DNA from: Campanula takesimana
Lineage: Eukaryota; Streptophyta; Magnoliopsida; Asterales; Campanulaceae
Assembly: GCA_026119855.1 (NCBI GenBank)
Contig: JAOWBW010000191.1
Coordinates: forward strand, 620,001 to 684,000
Direction of reading: 5' to 3'
Length of the DNA stretch: 64,000 nucleotides
The position numbers and the translations under genes were made by a program. The notes beneath the pieces were generated by a model. The model was not told the origin of the DNA. It searched no databases and was given only the letters and a program-made list of their open reading frames with translations. Within the stretch, counting starts at the first letter, position 1. Each line of letters opens with the position of its first letter. Shown here piece by piece: positions 55,033 through 64,000 of this stretch.

Positions 55033-55485
55033 ATGCCGAGGAGACCCATGAAGTCAGTAAGGTACAGTGCTACTCTAAGGGAAGAAATAGAAGCTAAAAA
55101 GGAGATTATTAAGCAGCTAACTAAGGAACTTCGCTCAGCCAAAAGAGAGCTTAGGAAGGAGACTCGAGGAGTCGACAGCTTACAGAATGTCATCAAAGAA
55201 CGCGATGAGGACATGATGTATGTGGAAGGAAAGTTAGCAGTACAGCTGAAGAAGGTCAAAAGCCTAGAAAGCCATGTGGTTAGAGCTAACCGCGAATGGA
55301 ATCGAATCAGTGTACAACTGGTGGATGAGATAGAACAAAATAATGAACTGAAAAAGAAGATAGACGAGCAAGAAGCTTATGAGGAAGAGCTTAGGACTTC
55401 AGGCTATCAGATTTGGGCTGAGAAGTTAGAGTTGCAAGAAAAATATGACCAACTTGCAGCAGAACATGCGCACTGTGGGAAGTGA
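55033..55485 (+). CDS. Extra coiled-coil ORF upstream of gag in chromovirus F
   Basis: 150 residues from ATG 55033 (GATCATGCCG), stop TGA 55483-55485, sense orientation, between primer site and gag. Strongly charged and helical: REEIEAKKEIIKQLTKELRS, KVKSLESHVVRANREW, ELKKKIDEQEAYEEEL, with Leu/Ile/Val at heptad-like spacing over almost the whole length; short basic N-terminus (PRRPMKSVRYS). No cysteines until the end. The ATG directly follows an acceptor-like TGTGTGTAG, so it could be made from a spliced RNA. It is uninterrupted in an element whose gag is broken. Extra ORFs are known in plant Ty3/gypsy elements; I do not recognise this one. A gag-like or assembly role is a guess. Confidence 0.65.
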   Translation: MPRRPMKSVRYSATLREEIEAKKEIIKQLTKELRSAKRELRKETRGVDSLQNVIKERDEDMMYVEGKLAVQLKKVKSLESHVVRANREWNRISVQLVDEIEQNNELKKKIDEQEAYEEELRTSGYQIWAEKLELQEKYDQLAAEHAHCGK

Positions 55486-56063
55486 TGCAATTAATGACCG
55501 ATAGTTATGAGAATAGATTCTTTTACTTTATTATTAGTGGAGTAATACAGTTAGAATTTTCTTATGTTAAAGTTGAATTTTGGGTGATGTTTAAATCTCA
55601 CACCTTAGTTGAATAAAGATCGTTATTTAATTTAAATACCCAAAATTTTGAATTCTATTTTATGTAGACAAAAGTTATCTTGTCGAGAAAAGACAAGGGA
55701 AAACGTCGGAGTGATTTGAAATAATCTCCGTAACCATGGTACGAAGTAAGACGACCATTGGAATAAGTTAAAGCTAGTTAAGTAATAAAAACTAGTGAAA
55801 CAAAGAAATAATAAGCAACCAAGTAAAACGGTTGTAAATTATGAAGTATGAAAACTCCTGAACCGGAGAAGAAAGGTTAAAGTAAACTAACCAAACCTGA
55901 ATAACGGTCTAGTACAAAAGACCTACGAACACGATTCAGAACTAACAAGTAACCGTTAGTAAAAGAATTGTAATGTTAAGTATACCATGAATACTGCAAG
56001 TATTTTGTAGTGATGAATATTGCTAGAACATGAACCAGTTCTAAAGTAAAGGTAAATCTGCAG
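55486..56063 (+). other. Noncoding spacer between extra ORF and gag of F
   Basis: AT-rich, stops in all frames. Ends CTGCAG directly before the gag ATG, an acceptor-like sequence. Could be an intron or leader. Confidence 0.5.
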
Positions 56064-57230
56064 ATGAATACCAGAAGAGGAAATAACAGGAACGGTGAAG
56101 GAAATGACAACACCGGTAATGCGGGAGGACAGTTGGATCCGGCCCTGGTAAACCTGTTGCAGACACTATCGCAGACAGTAGCTGGGATAGGTCAAACTGT
56201 TGCTGGAATTGCGCAACCACCACCACAAGCTCCATTACGTGATCCGTTGGAGCTATTTCAAAGGAGGAATCCGGACTCATTCTCGGACACTGCTAAAGAG
56301 AAACCCGAGGACTGGATTAAGAGCACTGAAAGAATATTCGAGACCCTTAACTGTACTGAGGAACAGAAGGTAGTATTTGCAACCTTTATGTTGAAGGGGA
56401 AGGCTCAGACTTGGTGGGAGGCGGAAAAGTGAGCTGCTGTGGCTCGTGGTGATGCAGCCTTTACTTGGACCAGATTTAAGGCTATTTTCAATGAAAATTA
56501 TTATCCCGCAAGCACGAGGAATGCGAAAATAACAGAATTCCTAACTTTGGTACAAGGGAGTATGACTGTAGCGGAGTATGGTGAGAAGTTCACTGACTTA
56601 CTGGAATTTGCGCCAAGATTCTTCGATACTGAAGAACAGAAGGCAAGAAAGTTTGAAGCGGGATTAAGTGATAGAGTTCGGTACAGAATCACGCCGTTGG
56701 CTCTGCCTACGTACTCAGCGGTGTTAGATAGGGCCAAGATAGTAGAACGGGAGTCGGATAACTACCGTAACCGACGAGAAGAGAAAGGCAAGGCAGTGGC
56801 TGAAAAGTCGGAAGGAAACAAGGGTGGTAAGGACCACAACAATAACAAGAGAAAAGCGGTGGATGACAGTCGGGATAAGGGCAGTCATGGGAACAAACAC
56901 TCCAACAACGGCCATAGTGGGAATGGTCGGAACTTTAATGACAACAAGTGTGAGTGGAACAAGGGCAAGGGCCAAGGTTTCACCAGTTATGATAAATGTA
57001 CCGTTTGTGATGGAGCTCACAAGTCAGAGGGTTGCTGGTATAAGGAACGGCAGTGTTACAACTGTAAGAAGGTGGGACACCCAAAGTGGAAGTGCCCAGA
57101 AACTAAGAAGGATGAACCGGCTGCGGGAAATAAAAACAACGGGGGAGGAAATGGTGGAGGCCGTGGTAGGATGTACACCATGACCGCGAAAGCAGCTGGA
57201 GTTAATGCCGATCTTGTAGCAGGTACAATG
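56064..57230 (+). pseudogene. gag: Gag of chromovirus F, one in-frame TGA
   Basis: ATG 56064. Residues 1-122 hold an Asn/Gly-rich start and the first part of the gag domain (DPLELFQRRNPDSFSDTAKE, ATFMLKGKAQTWWE), then TGA at 56430-56432. The same frame continues: FTWTRFKAIFNENYYP, LVQGSMTVAEYGEKFTDL, a basic linker rich in Asn/Gly/Lys, and a Cys-rich end with CTVCDGAHKSEGC and the CCHC knuckle CYNCKKVGHPKWKC (about 57055-57095). The stop fits a CGA to TGA transition. Confidence 0.9.
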
Positions 57231-59670
57231 CAATTAAATTTCCGTGATGTTTATGTGTTATTAGATACTGGCGCTACTCATTCGGTAGTTAGTAATGTTG
57301 TGGCAAAGAAGTTAAAACTACACCCAGAGAATTTAGAGATACCTTTAGTAATAGATACACCTACTAAAGACGCTATCCCCAATACTACCTGTTATAGAAA
57401 CTGCACTTTAGGGGTAGGAGGCACGAGCGTAAGTATCGACCTCATTGAACTAGACATGTCAGAATTCGACTTAATCCTGGGAATGGATTGGTTGGCTTTG
57501 CATCAAGCCAAAGTGGACTGTCAAGAGAAAATAATGACGTTCCTAGGAAGGGAAGGTAAAGAATACAGATTTGTGGTTTCAAGGCCGAGGAAGAGGATAG
57601 GCTTAATCTCGGTGATGAAGGCCCGTAAAATGTTGAGAAAAGGATGTGTAGGATTTCTGGCACACATAGGTGACACAGAGGAAAAAGGAGTAACGTTAGA
57701 GTCACTTGAAGTCGTGAATGAATTTCAAGATGTGTTTCCGGAGGATTTACCTGGCATACCACCAGTGAGGGAAGTAGAGTTTTCCATTGACTTAGTACCA
57801 GAAACCACACCTATTTCGAGAGCACCGTACCGAATGGCTCCAACAGAGTTGAAAGAACTAAAGGAGCAGTTACAAGAATTGTTAGACAAGGGATTGATTA
57901 GGCCGAGTGTATCACCATGGGGTGCACCGGTACTATTTGTAAAGAAGAAAGATGGATCTATGAGACTGTGTATTGACTATAGAGAATTGAACAAAGTGAC
58001 GGTTAGGAACCAATACCCTCTGCCGAGAATTGATGACTTGTTTGATCAATTGAGGGGAGCATGTTACTTTTCAAAGATTGATCTTAGATCCGGATATCAT
58101 CAGCTGAGAGTCAAGGATGTGGATGTGGCGAAGACAGCGTTTAGGACAAGGTATGGGCATTATGAGTTTGTCGGGATGCCATTTGGGTTAACGAACGAAC
58201 CAGCTGCATTCATGGAGTTGATGAATAGAATATTTCAAGAGTACTTAGACAAATGTGTGATAGTATTCATTGATGATATTTTGGTGTACTCGAAGACGAA
58301 GGAGGAACATGCTGAACATTTGAGGATAGTTCTAGAAATTTTGAGAAGACAGAAATTGTATGCGAAATTTAAGAAATGTGAATTCTGGCTAGAGAAAGTA
58401 GCATTTTTGGGGCACGTAGTGTCGAAAGAAGGAATTTCTGTGGATCCGACGAAGGTTGAAGCAATAATGGATTGGGAAAGGCCTACTACGGTAACCGAAA
58501 TAAGAAGTTTCTTGGGTTTAGCTGGTTACTATAGAAGGTTCGTAGAGGGATTTTCGAAGTTATCTGGGCCATTGACGATGCTGACGCAGAAAGCAGCTAA
58601 GTTTATTTGGTCAGAAGAATGTGAACGGAGCTTTCAAGAATTGAAGAATAGACTAGTATCTGCACCAGTATTGACACTACCGACAGGGACGGAAGGTTTT
58701 GTTATCTACAGTGATGCGTCGTTGAAAGGACTAGGCTGTGTACTGATGCAAAATGAGAAGGTGATAGCTTATGCATCTAGGCAGTTGAAAGTGCATGAAA
58801 GGAATTACCCGACCCATGATCTGGAATTAGCAGCAGTAGTGTTTGCACTAAAAATTTGGAGACATTATCTGTATGGCGTGAAATGCCATATTTTTACGGA
58901 TCACAAGAGCCTTAAGTATATCTTCACGCAGAAGGAATTGAATATGAGACAACGGAGGTGGTTAGAACTTCTCAAGGATTACGACTGTGAAATATTGTAT
59001 CATCCTGGGAAAGCCAACAAGGTGGCAGATGCCTTGAGTAGGAAGAATCACGGAATGTTGGCGACGTTGATCTCTAAGGGGGTAAGCATATGGAAGGATG
59101 TCAAGGAGATGAACTTGATAGTAAAAGTAAACGGGTATTTGGCTCGACTGACGTTACAACCTGCATTGTTGGGCAGAATTAAAGAGGAACAAGAATTAGA
59201 CGAGGAGAGAGAAATTCTAATCGGAAAAGGACAAGCAAAAGATCTTCATATGGGCGAAGATGGAATTCTGAGATACCAAAAGAGAGTGTGGGTGCCAAAC
59301 AATGATGAAATCAAGAGAGAGATACTGAGAGAAGCTCATTGCTCGAAGTTCTCTGTACATCCGGGAAGTACTAAAATGTATAGGGATTTAAAGGAATCAT
59401 ATTGGTGGAATAATATGAAGAATGACGTGGCAGAGTATGTGCATAGATGTCTGACGTGTCAACAAGTTAAGAGTGAACATCAGAAGCCAGTAGGGTTACT
59501 GCAATCATTACCAATTCCCGAATGGAAGTGGGAGAATATTGCTATGGATTTCGTAAGTGGATTGCCAAAGACGGCAGGGAAGTATGACGCTATATGGGTT
59601 ATCGTAGACCGATTGACTAAGTCAGCACATTTTCTGGCAATCAAGAAGACTGATTCGTTGGAGAAGTTGG
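57231..59670 (+). pseudogene. pol: Pol of chromovirus F: PR-RT-RH-IN, integrase broken at 59671
   Basis: Same frame as gag. Protease VLLDTGATHSVVS (D-T-G) near 57255, RT with LIRPSVSPWGAPVLFVKKK, SKIDLRSGYHQL and FIDD (about 58269-58280), RNase H with VIYSDASLKGLGCV and VADALSRKN. Integrase zinc finger (HPGSTKMYRDL, CLTCQQVK) and first catalytic Asp in MDFVSGLP, then LTKSAHFLAI. After SLEKLAK (59670) the sequence switches to B-LTR sequence, so the second Asp, Glu and C-terminus are missing as a continuous gene. PR, RT and RH appear intact by motif. The break is probably not biological (see mosaic feature). Confidence 0.92.
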
Positions 59671-60380
59671 CCAAGTTTAGGCCCCAAACACATGCAATAA
59701 AGTTGATTACACATTAGGGGAGACAAATCTCACGAATAATAATAAATATCCTCGACGGGCAGAGTTGACCATGAGTACGGTGTTTCACCCACGTCGTATA
59801 ATCTAAAGGATATCCAGACATTGGAAGACATGCTGAGATACTTGTTAGATTGGCCAAGTTTAGGCCCCAAACACATGTAAAGTTGATCACAAAATTCAGC
59901 CCAGAAAAGGAGCCCTTAGCATGTTTATCAAATTTTCACCCTTGCTGGGAATCTGAGAAAAACCAACAAAAAATAAAGTAAAATAAACCAAGATACAAAT
60001 TTTACCAGACATAGAATGAGAATAGTTTCAAGGTTCGAGTTTCAATGTCAGAAACGAAGTGCAGAATCTTTTGATTGAAAGTTAAGCACCCATTGACCGT
60101 TAAAAAATTGATAATCAGTGGTTCGTGTAGAACAAAATCCATGTTTTGATCTTTGTCCAGAAAATTATTTTTCCATCAAGGAAGATACAATCCAGTCAGT
60201 GAATAAACAACTCAGAATCACTGAGACCCAAATTTATGCATGAAAATAGATCTAGGCAGAAATGAACATGAAACTTTAGTATCTATTAAAATGTATGAAC
60301 AACTTTTGTTCACCTAAACCAGAAAACCACTCTAAGATGTATATACAAGCTCATCAAGAATCAAGTAAAAACTTTATATG
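59671..60380. other. Mosaic of F integrase fragments and B LTR fragments
   Basis: Pieces of the B LTR (AAGTTTAGGCCCCAAACACA appears at 59672 and again at 59856; GACAAATCTCAC at 59720) alternate with pieces of integrase (ATGAGTACGGTGTTTCACCC near 59771; ATCCAGACATTGGAAGACAT near 59811). From 59850 to 60380 it follows the B LTR of 51585-52226 in order but with dozens of small deletions, ending in TTATATG directly before the 3' LTR of F. Thus the left flank of F, with the target site, occurs before both LTRs. Most likely a consensus error from reads of two loci. Confidence 0.85.
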
Positions 60381-62913
60381 TGTAATAACCGGAATTTTAA
60401 TTTAATTATTTATTTTAATTTCGGTTTTGTTAAACTAATTAAATTATAATTAGAGTTATAAAGTAATTTAAAGAAGTGGGCCCAAGGAATTTGAATTGGC
60501 CCGAAAATAGTATTAGTAAACCCAACCCAATTAAGCTACCCAAGAGTATAAATACTTGAGCTAGTGAATGTTAGGGTATTTTGGTTTTTATCAAAAAAAA
60601 ACAATTAAACACAAAAAGGAAAAGAAAAAAAAACCCTAAACCTTACCTATAGCAGCCGCCGGCCAGAAGCAGGAGGGAGGAGGAGCTGCGACAGTTTTTT
60701 TGAAATCTAATCCGATCATTCTCAAGGTAATGTAAAATCCTAAATGCTAGTTTTCGTTTCATTCGATTTGGAGTATTATTGAATTAGATATGAATTTTTA
60801 AAGGTTAGAATTATTATTGTTCTAGGATGATTAACCTTGAAGTTTAATGTTTAACTTGATGATTAGAATGGTGGGAATTGAATGTTATAACAATAAGATC
60901 ATAACCCATGATTAATCTTGAATTAGGAATCAAAAGAATATGGATCTAAATCAATTAGCACGTTTAAAAGAATTGTCTATTTGATGAGGAGATGAAGTAA
61001 AGTATTAGAATTAATGTTTAGAAAATAAAAGAAGTAACAAAACCAGGATTTTGAACCTATTAGGGTTCGGCCGAATGGCCATGATTATGTTTGGGTATGT
61101 TTTTGGTTGATTTGTTAAGGTTTTGGTCTATTTTAAAGTGTCAAAGTTAGTTTTCCAACCGAAAAGGACCAAACTGCATATTTTAAAAATCTGAAACAGT
61201 TAGATTTCTGACTTTTCCGTCAGTAACTAGCTGGAAGGTCTAACTGAAGGACTAGACTGCATATTTTAAAATCTGAAACAGTTAGATTTCTGACTTTTCC
61301 GTCAGTAACTAACTGGAAGGTCTAACTGAAGGACTAAACTGCAAAGTCTAAAGTTTCTGAGGGACCAATCTGAAATTAGTCCAAAGTTGAAGGACTAATT
61401 TGCAATTAATCCAAAGTTGAAGGACTAATTTGCAATTAAACTAAAGTTAAAGGACCAATCTGCAATTAATCTAAAGTCGAAGGACCAAATTGCAATTAAC
61501 CCAAAGTTGAGGGACCAAATTGTAATTAACCCAAAGTTAGAGGACTTAATTGCAATTATATCAAAGTTAAAGGACTGACTCGTAAATCAAAGTCAGAGAC
61601 TTAAACGTAAGAAAAGAAGTAACGAAGTAAAGAAGTTAAAACGCATCTCTCAGTTAACTAAATAGAAATAGTTAACAATGTTGAGAGTACTAAAGTAAAT
61701 TACTCCGTGCCTTGTAGATTTGCACAGAGAGGAGATTGTGAGGAAAAGCAATTCAGGTAAGGGATTACGTTCCTTACAGTATTTGAACTCCTGTTTATTG
61801 GAATTCGGTATTTCTTTCTAAAGTTAGCTATCAGTATGGCATGATAGTATTTGAATGAACTCTGTGTTATTGAACGTTCTTTGAAAGAATCTATACTTAG
61901 TGATGTCCCCATCGATCTACTAAGTATCGAAGTTTGAAACTTGTATCACATACTTGTACCATGGTATGTTCCAATTTTAACTTGTAAGTTAATCGCTTAC
62001 TCGTTAAGGCATCTAATTTTAACTTGTAAGTTAATCGCTTACTCGTTAAGGCATCTAATTTTAACTTGTAAGTTAATCGCTTACTCGTTAAGGCATATAA
62101 TTTTAACTTGTAAGTTAATCGCTTACTCGTTAAGGCATCCAATGTCCAGTTAGAAAAGACATTGACGGACAGTCCAGTTAGAAAAGACTCGTCCTTAAAC
62201 TAGGGATTGCATGAGTGATCACATGCCTTCTCTCAGGAATTGTCTGATTACAAGGATGATTCTAGACCCCGAGCATATGTGTGTGGATACCATATATGTT
62301 ACGACCCACACTATTGGCTGAAGAAGCTAGGTGTATGAATTGTACCTTTGGCATTGAGGTTATAATGTACGTTACCAAGGAATTGACGGAACTTGAATGA
62401 ATCCCTTTGGATTGTAGTGCCATAATCCTTTGAAAGTAAAATCTTAAAAGTATTATGACTGTATTGTTCTGCAGTCTTGAATCCAAAAGTAATTGAACCT
62501 ATCCTTGCAAAAGTTATTCGAAGTATTCGTTCTGGTCGTCTCTCCTTAGTAACCGGAGAGGCCACGTATGAACTTACTGAGCATTCGTTCGCTCATCCCT
62601 TCTCTATAAATTTGTTTTCAGGATTTAAGTAGAAGGACAAGACAAGGAAAGCAGCCGTAGGAAGACGGTGGACTGAAGATTCTTAATTTAATAGTTTAAG
62701 TACGTTTATTTATCTTGATGTAAGTTGAAGTACATTAATGGTTAGGGTTGTTACCTACCAAGACAAGTTTAAGTTACGCTTCCGCTATTGTTTGAATTTA
62801 TGGTTAAATAAGGGGCCGTTGTGAACCCTAATTTGAAGTATTTATTATTGTTATTTATGGATATTTAATGCCATTAAATGCTCAGATATTATAAGAAAAT
62901 TCGGGGTGTTACA
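60381..62913 (+). mobile_element. 3' LTR of chromovirus F
   Basis: 2533 bp. Identical by eye to the 5' LTR except for one substitution, a 4-bp insertion near 60407 and a shorter A-run near 60625. TATA box TATAAATA at 60547-60554. Carries the same 30-bp and 42-bp arrays. Confidence 0.95.
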
Positions 62914-62918
62914 ATATG

Positions 62919-64000
62919 AGGCATGATTATAGACCTCAAAACACTACTATATCTTCAAACCAAGGCATGAAACTCAAGGACTTTGATATTTAACATGTTA
63001 ACAACATTATCCAAGAGCTATTTCTCAACAAATAATGATTTTCACATGCATGATCATGAAGGAAAGCCAAAGAGGGCATATTTACGCCCTTTGAGAGAAA
63101 CATGAAGATTTTCATACACAAATTAAAGCATATGAATATTATGACTATTATGAACATATATAAACATAATAAACTGAGTATTAGCATCACATGATCATCA
63201 TTTATATACATAAACAAAGCTTTACAAAGCTAAAAAAAACATGGAAGATGAAGGAAACCTAGTCATTATTTGACTAGGTTCCAAACCACTCCCAATATTG
63301 CTTACATATCTAAAGAGTCAAGGTTTACATAGAGTTTTACCTAGCTTTTGAGATTATGGGTGCTCCCTTTGTCAACCAAGGGAAGACTTTTTCTTATCTT
63401 TTTGCTTTGTGTTTGATCAAAGTTTTGGCTTTGATGTGTTTTTTGTGGTTTGTTTGGTGATTTATGGGTGGTGTAGGGGTGGTGTATGAGTGGTGGTGTG
63501 GTGATGGTGTGGTGGTGGTGTTCTTGTTGAGAGAAAATGAGAGTGGAGGATGGTAGGGTTTTTTTTTTTCTTTTTGTTTTTGTGTCTCTTTTTTTTTTTG
63601 AAATGGATGAGAGTGGTGTATATAGGAGGAGGGAGGTGGTAAATTGGTTGTAACTTGGAGGGGGGAGGTTGTAAATTGGTGGATTCATCATCTATCCTTC
63701 TTGACTAAGGCTTAAAGTCATCTTCCTTATCTCTGTTCCGGCTTTTCGCTCCGCAACTGCTCCGTTGTACGCGTCTCCGGTGTCCCGGTTGTCCGCGAGT
63801 CCAACAGGAAAGTTGCTCGGAATATTTTTCTGGTCAGGCCGGTATATCTGAAATATTTTTATGAGCAAGGAAAGACAATAATATATTTTTTCCTCTTCTT
63901 GACCAATTGATAAGATATTTTGAGATATTTTCCAATTTGGATAACCATCTTTCCGGCTCCGACTTTCCGCTCCGTCGTGCGCGCTCCGGTGTCCCGGTTG
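62919..64000 (-). mobile_element. 5' LTR of element B, distal part beyond insertion F
   Basis: Collinear with 28441-29520 of the 3' LTR. About 356 bp of the LTR should lie outside the window. Differences include a longer A/T run near 63560-63600. Minus-strand TATA CTATATAC near 63625. Confidence 0.95.

Larger units (their letters stand above)
52227..62913 (+). mobile_element. Young Ty3/gypsy chromovirus F inserted in the B 5' LTR
   Basis: LTRs 52227-54756 and 60381-62913, perfect target duplication ATATG (52222-52226, 62914-62918) that restores the B LTR sequence of 28431-28455 when removed. The LTRs differ by one substitution (near 52404/60562) and two short indels by eye, so insertion is very recent. 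It holds an extra coiled-coil ORF, gag-pol, and a scrambled 3' internal end (59671-60380) that is probably an assembly artefact. Confidence 0.93.
27111..64000 (-). mobile_element. Tat-clade LTR retrotransposon B (minus strand, runs off the window)
   Basis: LTRs at 27111-29876 (3') and from 50901 rightwards (5'). Primer site at 50899-50881, gag-pol leftwards on the minus strand to 42900, an antisense PMD gene at 31523-42549, then a hairpin-rich 3' UTR. aRH between RH and IN, and a tRNA-Arg-type primer site, place it in the Tat clade (Retand/Ogre-like). It contains two later insertions, C (32141-41749) and F (52227-62913). Without them the visible part is about 16.6 kb. All reading frames are damaged. 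Confidence 0.93.

Noticed and set aside
1..64000. tRNA, rRNA or host protein genes
   Set aside because: None recognised by eye on either strand; the tRNA-like segments are primer sites and SINE parts.

Overview
The window is repeat-dense heterochromatin-like DNA from a flowering plant. No host protein gene, rRNA or tRNA gene was recognised. Nearly all 64 kb is LTR retrotransposons of three groups, nested in one another: Ty1/copia, Ty3/gypsy chromoviruses, and Ty3/gypsy Tat-clade elements. The Tat elements are recognised by a second RNase H domain (aRH) between RT-RH and integrase, a tRNA-Arg-type primer site TGGCGACTC, tandem repeats in the 3' region, and antisense genes. One tRNA-derived SINE is also present. 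All coding regions carry stops, frameshifts or lost catalytic residues.

Layout. 1-8433: two related copia elements. The left one (1-5621) seems to sit inside the RT gene of the right one (5622-8433), and a Tat solo LTR (137-1203, TSD TAACT) sits inside the left one. 8434-14009: 3' half of a Tat element (D, + strand), with an antisense plant-mobile-domain (PMD) remnant, arrays of 30-79 bp tandem repeats and a second solo LTR (10265-11250, TSD AAGGT). 14010-15209: a Tat LTR preceded by a polypurine tract and followed by a primer site. 15213-27110: a recombinant Tat region holding two aRH/integrase-to-3'-end segments (E, 15241-20196; A, 20197-27110). Each has RNA hairpins, antisense PMD genes and a 30-bp minisatellite. 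It ends in a 3' LTR cut by the next insertion. 27111-64000 and beyond: a large Tat element (B, minus strand). A chromovirus (C, 32141-41749) is inserted in its antisense PMD gene, and a very young chromovirus (F, 52227-62913, TSD ATATG) in its 5' LTR.

How the parts work together. Each Tat unit encodes gag-pol on one strand. In the 3' half, converging on integrase, it carries one or two genes for a PMD (aminotransferase-like) protein on the other strand. One of these (22784-25087) keeps canonical splice sites whose junctions between exons 2, 3 and 4 are phase-consistent. The antisense promoters resemble the LTR U3: a CpG-dense GCGC cluster, then a TATA box, then an ATG. Between integrase and the antisense gene lie stem-loops with GNRA tetraloops and compensatory changes, present only in the retrotransposon-sense RNA. 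This bidirectional, PMD-carrying layout with conserved RNA structures is the most interesting biology here. Antisense ORFs in Tat/Retand elements are already known; the spliced gene, U3-like promoters and covarying hairpins deserve a closer look.

Caution: 59671-60380 is an interleaved mixture of F integrase and the flanking B LTR. It is more likely an assembly consensus artefact than real sequence.
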